From positions 2,232,001 to 2,296,000 of the forward strand of contig OZ004581.1 of NCBI GenBank assembly GCA_963924555.1: a DNA stretch of 64,000 bases, in the 5' to 3' direction. Position 1 is the first letter of the stretch; each line of letters opens with the position of its first letter. The notes beneath the pieces were generated by a model. That model made no database searches. It saw only the letters and a list, made by a program, of their open reading frames with translations, and was not told the origin of the DNA. The position numbers and the translations under genes were made by a program. Positions 40,909-60,350 of this stretch are shown here, piece after piece. The DNA comes from Crambe crambe (taxonomy: Eukaryota; Porifera; Demospongiae; Poecilosclerida; Crambeidae).

Positions 40909-42772
40909 CTGGTATGTATGCATGTGTAATGATCAGTTGAGAAACTATCAAGCAATGGAGCAATGAACGAGCCATAATCACTCATTTACGACAGTTTATT
41001 TATACATCGTCATAGCTGGGTAACCACAGAAACCCGTTGGCAAGTATTGCCTTACAGGATGCACTGGAGCAGTTAATTTCAGCACTGTGATTGGAGAGAG
41101 CTGATACCACTCACTATCAACTTCAAGGGAAGAGAGGACAGACAGTTGGGCTCGAGTTTTGTTTGCTTTCATCACTGATAGAGTGATACAGTGAAAGCTG
41201 GTACATGTAAACCGTATGTATAGCATAGCTCCCTTTAGAATAGCGACCACCAACAAACACAATCAAAGAACATCTGAGAGGTGTGAATATTATAACAAAT
41301 CCTGGGGTGTGGGTGTGTGTTTAGCAAATTCCCTCAGTGCTAAGAGGAGTCGCAAGTAGAAATCAAAATTCTTTTTTAAGACCTCCATAATTATTGTGTA
41401 ATTTCTTTGGCTAGACGAGTCAATCAAATTGTAATGATTTGACAAATGGTTACATGTGTCTGGTCTTTTACTAGTGAGTGCACGATACCAAAGAACATAC
41501 CCAAAACTTCCACTCTTCAGAGGTTCAATTTGTATTAGGTTTGGTTCCTTGAACCTAATTGGGAGTTACGTACCGTATATCTTGAATGAGGGGGAGGAGG
41601 CCTGACAATCGAAAAGCCTCTGTTAACCATTGCATGGAGAGACAAGAAACAAATACTTTATGTTTAACAATGTATTTTCATATTCTAATGTACTGAATAT
41701 TCTTTCAGAGGGGTGGGGTGGGGGGGGGGGGGGAGCTTCCCCTGTCACAACCCCCACCCCCTTTAGATAAAACTGTGAAGAGAATTCAGGTTCCACTGTA
41801 ATATGAATTATGTCCCATCATAGGGCATACAATTTTGCTTGAATCTGCATTGATGAATGTTCTGTCATAATCATGTTCTAGTCTAACTTGATCTCTTGAT
41901 CAGACGAGCAGCGGCTATTATACCCTCCCTCAATTCTTCAAATTTCGAAAAATCAGTTCATAGAGTGGTTGATCAGTTTTCTGCTGGTATTCTAAATGTG
42001 AAATTTGGTCAAGAATTGAGCAAGTAAGAGTAGATAATTTAATTCATAGCGAATGATCAAGATATCATTGACAAGTGAATGCAAATGGACTTTTTAGTAT
42101 GGTTGGACTAACAGCCCTGAGGGTATGTACACATAACAGCCCTGAGGATATGTAAACATAAATATCTCTTGTAACTTAGTAAGCTGATAATATCATCTAT
42201 TGGCTCATTTTATACATTGTCAACTTCTTTTCAAAGGATGCCAAGAGAACCAGGAACTCAAAGGGATTCCAAGAGCTTTTATATGATTCATTTGATCAAT
42301 TGTCTCAGATATCTGAATGCGTGTGCGTGCTACATGTGTGTCTGTTTAAGGAGCTGACTATTCACTTTCGCCCTTGCATTGGGTTGTCTTCTTCGGTTGC
42401 TAGGACGTTGAATTTTGATACCTACGTAGCTACGATACTGTGTGTGATTACCTAAGAATGCAACAAAACCTCTGGCGGCAGTCAATAAAGTAAGACCTAA
42501 GACTATAGAAGGTCTGATGTTACAACCCGTGTTGAGTACGTAATATGATATATCTTCTTGCTTCTTCTTCTTCTTTATTTCAATCACCAGTCTAGAGTAT
42601 TCATTCATTCCTGGCCTCATTAGAATCACAGCAGCTGCTGCAACACTATGAATGCAAACAATGTGCATATTCACTATAGGACATTACTATTGTGCTCTGT
42701 AGAAACTTGAACTGTTTCAACTAACTAGGGAATTTGGTGGAGAATTGAATAAGCTATGCAGCAATTATATCA

Positions 42773-42927
42773 TTGTGACAGTCGAGGGTAGAAATCAAAC
42801 GTAATTCACGCTTTCTACTTTTGAAAAAAAAAAGTTTCGAAAGGCAGAAAGTTTTATTCAGTCATGACAAAAGTAAACTTAGACTAAAACGTGAATAACA
42901 TTTGATTTCTACCCTCAACTGTCACAA
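42773..42927. mobile_element. 155-bp MITE of the GTGACAGTCGAGGGTAGAAA family
   Basis: Inverted ends of about 25 bp: TTGTGACAGTCGAGGG... at the left and its near-perfect complement ...CCCTCAACTGTCACAA at the right. Second, complete copy of the family seen at 38502-38645. Confidence 0.75.
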
Positions 42928-43429
42928 TTATTGTGTATGTATTGTAAAAGTGAGTATAAAATAAGCTCTTGAATACAAATCAAGTCAGTTTTCAGCAATA
43001 TCATTATAGGCAGATTTCATTAAACAAGTGTTAACAGAGTAGCAGAGTAGAATCCCAGAAAAGAATTATACAACCTCCTTTTACTCTAACAGATGGTGAT
43101 CATACTTTAGTTTGGCTGCCAAGGAAAACCATTAAATAGTAACGATTTCCTTGGCAACTGGACCATATATATATTTACCCTGGGAACCTAGACAAGCAAG
43201 AGTTGATGAACCTTTCCTAATTATAAATGCCATATTACTCCTACGAAATGACTCGATTCTGAAGGCTATCGTTTGATTGGTTATTATGAAGGTTATCATC
43301 ATTATGAAGGTTATCATTTGAATCGTTAGCACAGTAATTGGCTCTGTGACCACCTAAGGAGTTGACAGGAACTCGTAGCCTTCATAGGGAGATGGTCTTC
43401 TTAGTGAGTACATAGTAATAATATGTATT

Positions 43430-44110
43430 GTAGGAATAGGTGCTGTTGGGACATGATGGAGTGGCCTTAATAGAGAGGTGGTCTCTTTAGGAAGGTTGAA
43501 ATAGCTGGAATAGGTGCTGTTGGGACATGGTGGGGTGGTGGTCTCTTTAGGGAGGTTGAAATAGCTGGAATAGGTGCTGTTGGGACATGGTGGAGTGGCC
43601 TTAATAGAGAGGTGGTCTCTTTAGGGAGGTTGAATACTGGAATAGGTGTTGTTGGGACATGGTGGAGTGGCCTTAATAGAGAGGTGGTCTCTTTAGGGAG
43701 GTTGAAATAGCTGGAATAGGTGCTGTTGGGACATGGTGAAGTGGTGGTCTCTTTAGGGAGGTTGAAATAGCTGGAATAGGTGCTGTTGGGACATGGTGGA
43801 GTGGCCTTAATAGAGAGGTGGTGAGGTGGTGGTCTCTTTAGGGAGGTTGAAATAGCTGGAATAGGTGCTGTTGGGACATGGTGGAGTGGCCTTAATAGAG
43901 AGGTGGTCTCTTTAGGGAGGTTGAAATAGCTGGAATAGGTGTTGTTGGGACATGGTGGAGTGGCCTTAATAGAGAGGTGGTCTCTTTAGGGAGGTTGAAA
44001 TAGTTGGAATAGGTGTTATTGACATGGTGAGGTGGTCTCTTTAGCTAGGGAGGTTGAGGAATAGGGTGGCCTTGATAGAGAGAGGTGTATCATTACAGGG
44101 TGGTCTGATT
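43430..44110. repeat. 74-bp minisatellite, largest forward array outside gene A
   Basis: About nine copies with internal deletions that remove the TGGCCTTAATAGAGAG segment in some units. In the probable 5' UTR intron of the coiled-coil gene. Confidence 0.9.
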
Positions 44111-45604
44111 TCTATTAAGAAGCCAGACTATGCACTATGAACTGTGATGTCACTTGCAGTACAAATATTTTTTTCTTTCATAACTAAGCAGTACATCAAC
44201 CAAGCATTAAAAACTCTGATATAGATCAAACAGTATTCTACTCTTTCACTTGCATGATGTCACAGTTCAAAGTACACAGCTGATCTTTTGATGTAAATGC
44301 TGAAACTCCAGAGAATTGTCCAGTCAAATTTTGCCATTGTCTGGTCAAATTCTATTAGCAGCTATGGATTTAAGATGCGTTCTCTGTTCTATAACTTTCT
44401 TAATTCTTAATTGACCAAATTAAAAAATTAAAAAAACCAGCTCATAGATCAGATCAGCTTTCTGCTGGTGTTTTAAATCTGAAATTTGAGTAAGCTAGAG
44501 CAGATTATAGGGAATAATCAAGGGGCGCAAATAAACTAAACCAAGTTATGGGATTGGGACTATCTTCAAGTGCACAGCCTTATTTTCAGAGCATATGATA
44601 ACAGCTTGACACCTGACATTTTTGGCATATGCATGTCTGGTCATTTTGTTGGTCAGGACAAAAGTACTGGTCAATGCACACTGATGCCAGTTAAATGTTA
44701 GGACAAACTATACTCTGTGGGGACCGGTCAATATCAATTTAATAGTAAAAATCCTTTTTATAAACGTGCGAATTAATTATTTTTCAACTCCATAGTCCAT
44801 TAACACTATGTATGGTACATGGTCAGAACTTCCAATTCTTAAAAGGAAAAAAAAAAAAGCTTTGTATTAGAACACTTTGTATGAAATAACCTTCAAAAGA
44901 GGACAACCTGGACTAAAGGTATGCTACGTAGGGTCTCTGCAGCTTATTTCAATTTTTGTCCATTTAAACAGCATATTTTCCACCTTTAGCTTTGCAATCT
45001 ATGAAGCTTCCAGAGTGATGGTTATAGCTTCTCCTGTGATGGTTGTAACTATCACACAAAAAATAATTGATGAGTCAGGTCAGCCAAGAGTGCTAGCCAA
45101 AGCAAGGTTTGGATGGGAACCTCCCTGATTGGCCTTGTGGTTCAAGAATTGACACTGTGGTTGCAACTTTTGACCTGCTACAGCTTGTTTAGCAACAAGT
45201 CTACTCAGTTTATACTGGAACTATTGTACTGGTACTTTGATGGAGTAGTGGAATAATGGATTAGTGTAAACTGTGGCTTGGGTGATCTGCTTTCTCAGTT
45301 GCAAAGGTAATGAAACAAGCTGTATATACTGCAGACTGAACATTCTCATGATTGGCTACCAACTATGCTGTGATTTTAAAGAAAAGGTGTCAAATGTGCA
45401 AGGGAAGAGATTTCTGTCTGGCCAAGGGCTACAAAACATTGACCAAAACATTGTCTTAACGATCAAACATACAGTAACATGACCAGCTTGCAACAAAATA
45501 TGCACCCGTCCTCATGTTTGCATCCCACTCTTTGATACTACATATTTACAGCTGATCAAAAGTACACAATGCTCTGTAGGTAGCTAGCTAGCTAAAAGAC
45601 TCAC

Positions 45605-45730
45605 CTTTGGATACAAGTTGGAAAAACGTGCTTCTTCTTTCTCCACAGTTGGAAATCTAGCAGTGTGACTTCGAATGCGAATCTCTTCTTGCTTATTCCG
45701 AGTCTTGATATCTCAATCAATAGACTAGGC
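45605..45730 (-). other. probable 5' UTR exon of the coiled-coil gene
   Basis: A minus-strand purine-rich segment ends at 45605 with the donor AAAG/GTGAGT and has no ATG-started frame. The first coding exon (ATG at 40589) has an acceptor (TTACTTCAG) that puts its 5' edge at 40617, so an upstream untranslated exon is required; this is the best one seen. The outer edge is approximate. Confidence 0.45.
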
Positions 45731-46172
45731 TGCTAAATAAAAGAGTAGCTGTTCTTGGGGGGTGGAGATTTTGAGACTCAGAATTCTACTTCTAATGAGT
45801 AAATCGAAGTTTTGATCGTCTGCTACAGGCCTGGGAGGCTGGGTAGTGATGGCTGCCCTGTTGATGGCTACCTTGTTGATGCCACAAAACACAAAACCAC
45901 TTATTATTTACTTCAATCATTGTTATGCGGGAATCGGAAGTTAAGACATCGCATCCTGTCCCGCCTCCGGATTCCTCGGGCCTCGAAAGGTCATAAGCCA
46001 CACCCACGAAGTATTGCATTATAATTTCAGAGCAAAGAGAGAGCTCAGTTGTCTCTTAGTTCTCTCTCATAGCTAATAGACTTAGTTATACTCCGGTAGT
46101 CTGCGTATGTGAATTTCATAAGCAGCAAGACTAGACGAAGGAGACGAAATTTAGCTGCGCTGGAAGCCAAAT
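45731..46172. promoter_or_regulatory. likely shared promoter region between two divergent genes
   Basis: About 440 bp separates the inferred minus-strand 5' UTR exon of the coiled-coil gene from the ATG of the plus-strand membrane protein gene. It is not repeat-rich, unlike its surroundings, which fits a bidirectional promoter. No specific element is claimed. Confidence 0.35.
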
Positions 46173-53402
<7,230 letters not shown>

Positions 53403-54291
53403 TATATGACAGAGTAGCTGTGTTTGGTCCATCTTTCTGCATCCGTGCTATACGTTTGTACATAGTGTGTGTCTGATTTGTGTGATTGTTGTTTTCAGTT
53501 GATAGCTATGTAGCTATGGATTGTTTTTATTTATAATAGTGGGTGCCTTCATATGGCACCTTTATCATTAGCTACAGTACTACTGTTGAGTAAACATGAG
53601 ATCATTTAATATTTTAACATCACTTTTATTTATCCTTTTATTAATGTTTATTATTTGTATCAAGTTGACCTTTGACCTGTACAATTGGACACGCAAGCTG
53701 CTCTAGGAGATTTAAGATTGTGAATGGAGGGTTGAATACCTATGAGGGTTGTGTTCAAGGTAAATTGATAACATGAAAATTTTCCATCTAGTCTGCAAAC
53801 TGAGTGGACTGGTAGCATGGATGGCCTTGATATAGAATACTTTTTTTCAGACCGAGAAATGATTCTAAATAATGTCGTGTATGAGACATATACAAGTACT
53901 TAGCATTTTCACCCTAAAGACCTCATATGGCTAGCTAGCTATCTGTTAGCTATATCTGACTTACTGTGCCTGTGGCTAATAATTCCCATATCATAAACCT
54001 TAAGTCACCTTTCCATGGCTCTCTATATTTGGAGGAATCTTTATCAATTTGGCATCAAATCCATCTACTATGTAATTTCTCTGGGGTAGTTTCTCCATTT
54101 AACATCTAGTACAATCTGTTGAAGTGTACATTTTCAACGAATCAATCAACAGATACAAAGTCACAGGGCCTAAGCTAAGTTTTAACTCGTCCCCAGACCT
54201 ATTTTTCTCCATACAATTTTGGGGCGCACCTAAAATTGCATAGCTATGGGGAGAAAAATTGGCCTGAGAACAAGAGCTATAGCTAGCTAGC
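53403..54291. other. intergenic region, no gene seen
   Basis: 3' flank of the membrane protein gene followed by AT-rich unique sequence. No repeat array and no coding signal was recognised. Confidence 0.5.
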
Positions 54292-54687
54292 TTAGTCAAT
54301 CTCCATGGGGTCTTCTTCAAATAGATACGAACAAGCCCGCATTATAATGATACTCAAATTCTCTCCATCCTTGATTGGTTTCCTTATTTCCTTGTTAAGT
54401 GCCAGTTCTCTGTCCCGTTCTTTCCGTCCATTTTTGTTGCACTCCACAAAATACATTGTGTGCTTTCCACACTGTACAGTATCTTTTAGTCTAGCCCAGT
54501 TCTTTAGCTCTGTAGTTTTCATCAAACATTCTTCCACAGCACGCAGTTCAGATTGATCAAAATCTTTATCTCTCTTTGTTATCATAATCCAGAAATAATT
54601 GACACAATCATCGTTGTTTCCTGGATATTCCTTGATCAACAATTCACCAATTTCTTTCGTAGTTATCTCGTTATTCTTGAATGCCAT
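54292..54687 (-). CDS. 131-aa intronless orphan protein
   Basis: A single open frame with varied, non-repetitive composition, starting MAFKNNEITTKEIGELL and ending FEEDPMEID. It is rich in Lys/Glu/Asp and has several cysteines (DDCVNYF, EECLMK, VQCGKHTMYFVECNK). No signal peptide or membrane span. I do not recognise it. Its bare single-exon form, between two other genes and on the same strand as the beta-helix gene, leaves open a young gene or a retrocopy; coding status rests on frame length and composition only. Confidence 0.5.
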   Translation of the reverse strand: MAFKNNEITTKEIGELLIKEYPGNNDDCVNYFWIMITKRDKDFDQSELRAVEECLMKTTELKNWARLKDTVQCGKHTMYFVECNKNGRKERDRELALNKEIRKPIKDGENLSIIIMRACSYLFEEDPMEID

Positions 54688-55154
54688 TGTACAACTATTA
54701 ACTCAAAATTAAGAGCTATGACACTCCCTAACAGATTAGCTGTTGTAGCTATGTGAATGTAACTACAAGTATAGTGACATACATGTAGCAGTCACATGAT
54801 CAGGATTCGTGCACTTGTGATGTACTCATGCTTGTTGTTGAGAAACAAATGATTATTGAATGGTTATCCATAGAGTAGTAGTAACTACATATGCATTTTT
54901 TACACAATGTTAACACATAATAAACTAAAAACCATGGGTGCATGATCATCTTTCTGCTGATGTAAAATTTTGATCAAGAATCGAGAAGGTTAGAACAGAT
55001 TTACGTACATGCAGTAGCTATATGTAGCTACAGTACTTCAGTTACGTACGTATAATGTGCATTGTGTGTATGCAATATTCAGTTCTCCAGTAAAGGTTCA
55101 CGCAATTCTATGAAAGTTTTTGAAACTTCTTTTGGGAAATTCTCTGATGTAACA
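54688..55154. other. short intergenic region
   Basis: AT-rich. It holds part of a dispersed repeat (TCTGCTGATG ... TCAAGAATCGAGAA, about 54950-54995) found at several other places in the window. No gene seen. Confidence 0.4.
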
Positions 55155-58100
55155 TTAGCTGAAGGGGGTGTCTGCTTCTGTTAGAGTCTTGGGATGCTGC
55201 ACATTATGCTTTATCTTGGATTTTATCTTGGATTTTATCTTGGATTTAATCTTCAGCCATCTTGCAAACTTGGAAATGTAAAGACAGTAAAACTGACAGA
55301 GAATGATGCCTATCATGGTTGCAAACACTATCCCAACCAGTGTATAACTCAGTGCTGGTCTGTTAATATTACCCAGGGCAAGTGATGAAAATATGATGAG
55401 ATTTAGGCTTCTATGATGTCAATATGAAAGTTTGTATAGATTCTGCCAGAGAGCCAAGCCAGTGATGCTATTCCAGTGAACACTGTGATGATGGCAAGAA
55501 GGCTCTTACTGGTGTCCCGTTCAAGTGAGAACACTATGTAGAGAACACAGCGAATCAGTAAAAGGAATCCAGTCCAGTATCGAGTTTGCTTCTTGTATGG
55601 AGCATAGTAGGAATCAAGTAGAGGTTTGACTTTATTAAGCCAATGAAAATATTTCGTATTCGAATAGCGATAAAGTTTGTATCCTGACAGGAGAAGAAAA
55701 GTGTAAGGGAGGAAAATGAAAATAAACACCAGTGATATGATCACTGTTAGAAATAGGTGCTTTGACTTTGACTGTAGATAAGGTATGCTGCCATCTTTCA
55801 GCCACACCATGGATTGCTTCCCATTGGGATAGTCTAATTTTGCCCAGGAGAAAACATCAATGATAATTTTGAGGATTTTCATGTAAGACATAAGTAAGAG
55901 GGTGGCTAGGACTGCAATAGGGTTGGTCCCTATCAATTTAGATACAGTGATGGAGTATCTGCTGCTGAGAATGATGAAGCTAATCAAGATCCAAATATAC
56001 ACAGGAAAAGTGCCAAGTTTGTATGTAGGCATTCATTCCATCAAAGAAACATGTCTCAAAACCAAGGTCAAGGTTCAACCAGGCTATGAATACAGTCAAT
56101 ATATTCACTCTTTCAGCGGGAAGGAATAGCCTTCTATTCACCTGTATAAAATTGGCATAGAGTATGAGACTGTTGATCATTCCAGTGGCAACTGTCAGCT
56201 TTAGAACAGATAAAAAGGCAATCAGAGCTATTCCAGCTAGTGCAAATGGTAGCAGTAGAGCCAGATATTTGTTGGAACAGACAGCACATTGCGAACTGCC
56301 AATCATGAGGCTGTAGTTGATTTTACATGCTCCACAGAGCACTCCACTGTGGTTGAGATCACACTGGATATCTGTGTTGTCTAAAGTGATAGAAATGGAT
56401 TCTGTTTTACAGTATTGAACTGGACAAGACTGACATAATATTAGACCTTCATAGGAACCATTGTCTGTGTAGGAAGCATTCATCCAAAGTAGGAAGTTGG
56501 TCCCTTGTGTGATTTCTCCTGTGGTTGAACAGTTAGCATTGTATTCTTGTAATCGCTCCTCACAAACACATTCATCACCTTTTAAAGCAAATGCGTCAGG
56601 ACAAGGCAAGAGTGTCACATTGACAACCACTCTAGCTGAACCAGTGTCTCGACAAGGACCATCGGGGTAGAGTGTAAGTTGTTCATTTTCTTGGGAGGAA
56701 TAGAGGATGTAAGCTAGATTTGAACAGTTCTTTTGAAGAGTTTGGGATCTCTGCCCATGTTCCAATCGTGCAGTACCATTGGTTTCAGTTGTTACTTGTG
56801 TAGAAACAGTACTATTCCACTGACCTTTTGCTATAATGGACAGATTGAACTCTTGACCTCTGTAAATTTTTACTTTTCTTGTAGCACTGCAGTCATAATT
56901 CCAGTTTTCATCACAAAAGCACAATCGATACGGTGGAGATGATATTCCTTTTATGGTGGCTGTGACATTCTTGAAGAGAGTCAATAAAGGATCGTGATAA
57001 TAGTAGTCAATTTCTCTATAATCTTTACAGCATCGTCTACATTTGTCTAATAATCCTCCATAAAGAAAACTGCCATCTTTTCCAGCAGTAGCTATTAAGA
57101 TATGAGTGTATAGATGCTGTTTCTTTCAATTTTATAAAACAATATGGAAGTAGTGGGTACTGTTTTTTTTCACCAGCATATTTGGACTGAAGTGATGTAA
57201 CAGTATCATCATTGTTATATATCACACCTCCGTAGTTCAAGGCTCTATTGTAAGATGTGTTGAGTGCTGACCCATTTAATACCAAGGATGTGCCACTTCC
57301 AAAGTACATTGCTCCGCCATTGGTTGCTGAATTAAACAAAAATGTGGTTATATTTTCCATGGTTATATCAGTGTTTAATGCATACAGTGCACCACCATCA
57401 TCAAGAGCTATGTTGTTGGTGAATGTGGTAGTTCCATTAAATGACAGTTCTCCAGACTCTATATACATGCCACCACCAAAGTAAGCTGTGTTGTTGATAA
57501 AAATTACTGTTCCTTTTCGATTGATGGATAGTTTTGTAGAAATCACATTTATAGCACCACCTGTGTTTGCTGAATTGTTAGTAAATATCACAGTTCCATA
57601 AATTATTGACTGCAAGAAATGCAACATGTTAATTGCTCCACCAATGGTATTGGCTATGTTATTAGAAAATACGGTTCTTCCAGCGAATATTAATTTTCCC
57701 AGTTTGACATCATCATCTATACTGATTGCACCACCAGCATCAGCTGAATTGTTGGAAAATGTAGTGGTTCCATTAAATGCTGCAAGATAGAAATAATTCA
57801 TCTTCATTGCTCCACCATGTATAATTGCTGTGTTGTTGGAAAATGTGGTTGTTCCTTGAAATAGTATGTCTCCAAAATTAACATTCAAGGCACCACCATA
57901 GCAAGCTTTATTGTTTGTGAAGGTAATCATCACTGTATCATATATTTTTACTGTGGTATGTGCTAAGTCTATAGCACCACCACAAACTGCTTGATTGTAT
58001 GAGAAAAATATTGTTGCCTTTATTGTAAGCTTCCCAATATCACTCATCCTTATGGCCCCCCCACTTCCTCTATATCCTCCATTGCAAGAATCTCGAATCC

Positions 58101-58810
58101 TGCAATCCGTAGTTTCCTTGTGGTATTTTACTGAATTTTTTGAGAAAATAGTTGGCATGGCTCCACTTATAACTATGGAGCTTCGTGCTGCATATATAGC
58201 ACCACCTGACACATTGGCTCTGTTTCTGGTGAAAGTATTTCCTATAAGAGTCAATGCAGTTCCACTCATAGCACTAATAACTCCACCTTGGCGCCCTGTG
58301 TTACCTTCAAAGAGGCAGTTTATGGTAGTAATGATGGAATTGTCAGAATATATTGCTTGTCCTGAGGTATTGTAATTTCCAAGAAAAGTGGAATCAGAAA
58401 TTAGAATACTTGCACTTCTCAAAAAAAAAGAAAGCTGCATTTTCGTTTACATGATTCAAGACAAATATCAGTTGCTCAATGATCAAGTTGGTTACACTTA
58501 TACATCGAATAGTAACTTCATTCATGTACAGGATATTAATATTATTCTCCGTTCCTCTCAAAGTCATGTTGGAGATGTCAGTAAGATGCACTGTGGTCTC
58601 TAGGCTGTGATTCCCTGGCAGGAATATGAACGTTGATCCTGATGTGAAGTATCTGCTACTCTCCTTCACATACTGACCCAAAGTAAGACATGGTTGACTT
58701 GGGCAATTGAGAGGTAGAGAATTATTTGGTTTCACATACTGAATATTCTGTGCTGAAACATCCAGCACAAGTATCTGAATGAAGATAAGCAATAATAATA
58801 GTGACTGCAT
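55155..58810 (-). pseudogene. secreted-type parallel beta-helix protein with multi-pass C-terminus, broken by about four frameshifts
   Basis: Intronless. ATG 58810 starts a signal peptide (MQSLLLLLIFIQILVLDVSA), followed by CPSQPCLTLGQY. Then come at least eleven repeats of about 30-38 residues with the core FxNNxAxxGGAI (FTRNRANVSGGAIY, FSNNSADAGGAI, FTNNIALDDGGALY), as in polymorphic membrane / right-handed beta-helix proteins. A cysteine-rich stretch (CDLNHSGVLCGAC) leads to several membrane spans and a Lys-rich tail (KIKSKIKSKIK) ending at the TAA 55157-55155. Frame changes are needed near 58421-58429 (a 9-bp A run on the plus strand), 57085-57125, 56000-56030 and 55403-55420. The reading resumes sensibly each time, so either this is a recently decayed member of an expanded surface-protein family or the assembly has indel errors. 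I assume an adhesion or recognition role from its architecture only. Confidence 0.75.
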
Positions 58811-58843
58811 CCTTAAATCTTCTGTGGTGTAGTGGTGCAACAT

Positions 58844-59623
58844 ATGCCAGCATCATTAGACTCCCAAGGGTTGTGATATTTTCCCTTAATAGTCTGACAA
58901 TAATACTATTATGACAACTAGCCAATAGAGTTTTCACTCTAACACTCTGTAGTATGCTTTTATATAGCATGATCCTTGAATAATATCACTATTATTTTAA
59001 TTATATATACAATATCTGCCACCTACCCAAAGCTTTCAGTTTGTGTTTGATGTTTTCCCAATACCTAGCAATAATTATAGAGTTTTCACAACTCCAAATG
59101 TATGAATTTGTAAATGTGGAAATTTTCTAAATCCTTTTCTCGAATACATATAGGTATCAGTAATGGCTATAATGGTCGGCCTCATGAACATGAAGGGAGT
59201 GAAGTAGGGATGGTTTGCTTAAGTTGGTGATATGGGTGTGGTTATTGAAGTCAGGAGTGAAGTAGGAATAGTAGTTTTGTAGTAGTTCATTGATGAGTAG
59301 CTAAGGGTAAGGGGTTAGCTACTTGACTCACTTAATTAGAGATTTAAGTTGGGTGATAGCTATAGGTCACGGTAGTTATTGAAATTAGGTGATAGAAATA
59401 GTAAAAATTCTACTTCACTTTTAATTTAGAACAAATTTTTTGCACTCACTTGTTTCCATTCTTTTTCTTTGTAATTAACTATAGAATCATGACATAACCT
59501 TTTAAATCGTCTTCTTTTGTAGGTACGTACACTGGTGATAAATCTGAGCATTGGGGGGGGGGGGGGGGGGGGGGGTTGGGTCTGTTGCAAGATTCTATAT
59601 AATACTGCTCACTCTTTCTTCAG
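58844..59623. other. intergenic region without recognised gene
   Basis: Upstream of the beta-helix gene. AT-rich, with a 22-bp-class G run near 59552-59574. The upstream exons expected for the hydroxylase remnant that follows were looked for here and not found. Confidence 0.45.
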
Positions 59624-60350
59624 TTGTATTGGTTTACTGCTGAGTTTGGTCTTTGCAAGCAAGATGGCGCTATCTAGGCCGATGGAGCAGGAATTCTCTC
59701 ATCATTTGGGGAGTTGAAGGTATAAGGAACTATTAGAGAATAGGGCAATAATGACCCTTGAATATTAGCTAATTAAATTTTGCTGATTTAAAGGTAGCTA
59801 CATGTAGGGCTATAGCTAGGTGGAATGGCCAAAATTTTAAGGTAAAATGGGAGGGAAATAGTCACCCCCCTCTATCCTTCTCAGAGGTTCTAGCTGTTAT
59901 AACCCCAACCAGAAGATATGGTCTCATGCACAGCAGCTCTTCATAACTGTTCTCTTTTGATGTATATAGTACTGTCTCACTGATGAGCCTCTTGATGCGG
60001 AAAAGGTCTGTGTAACAGACTACCCAGTTACTGAATTGCAACCAATTTACTATGTTGCTAACTCCTTTGAAAATGCTAAGGACCAGATTTTGTAAGGACT
60101 CCAGTGATGTATTGCCTTAACAGTGGTTTAGCCTGTAGGTAGCTATGGGGTATCCAGAGTGACCAGAGCTTTAATTTGGCTGTAACCTGAAGGAAGGATA
60201 TTTTAGTCCTAAATTTGGCCACCCCAAGGAAATTATCTTCCTACACCTATGAAGCATTAATTAAAAGTGTGTTTAATTTTTACTGTTTAGCTAAAACCAT
60301 TCCACGAGGATTCTCTGTGCACTACAATCCCAGCACTGAAAGCATTGAGG
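59624..60350 (+). pseudogene. phenylalanine-hydroxylase-like C-terminal remnant (aromatic amino acid hydroxylase)
   Basis: Three exon-like blocks match the end of PAH in order. 59624-59719 reads YWFTAEFGLCKQ, containing the glutamate equivalent to an iron ligand, then GAGILSSFGEL. 59970-60091 reads YCLTDEP, then PVTELQPIYYVANSFENAKD. 60291-about 60350 reads KTIPRGFSVHYNPSTESIEVL. Two lesions: an in-frame TAG at 59675-59677, between the iron-ligand block and GAG, and a phase mismatch of one nucleotide between the last two blocks under GT/AG splicing. The N-terminal two thirds, including the His-x4-His iron site, is not seen upstream. It is therefore a truncated pseudogene, on the same strand as and about 0.95 kb before GCH1, which supplies its cofactor pathway. 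Confidence 0.75.

Larger units (their letters stand above)
40618..45604 (-). other. probable 5' UTR intron of the coiled-coil gene, no supported gene inside
   Basis: It holds a (GA)n run near 40870-40907, a C/G-rich stretch near 41710-41760, a 155-bp MITE (42773-42927), copies of dispersed repeats at 41930-42060 and 44390-44525, and the 74-bp minisatellite at 43430-44110. A 114-codon minus-strand frame at 42330-42674 is open, but I cannot tie it to a gene. Confidence 0.4.

Noticed and set aside
40996..41262. 88-codon minus-strand frame upstream of the coiled-coil gene
   Set aside because: Composition is ordinary and it lies in the probable 5' UTR intron; no domain or splice support.
42330..42674. 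114-codon minus-strand frame with a hydrophobic patch (VLGLTLLTAARGFVAFLG)
   Set aside because: No family recognised, no second exon found, and the 3' half looks unstructured; not enough to call a gene.
59650..59677. Possibility that the TAG in the hydroxylase remnant is recoded or lies in an intron
   Set aside because: The frame continues with clear homology directly on both sides and there is no splice site around it, so a nonsense change is the simplest reading.
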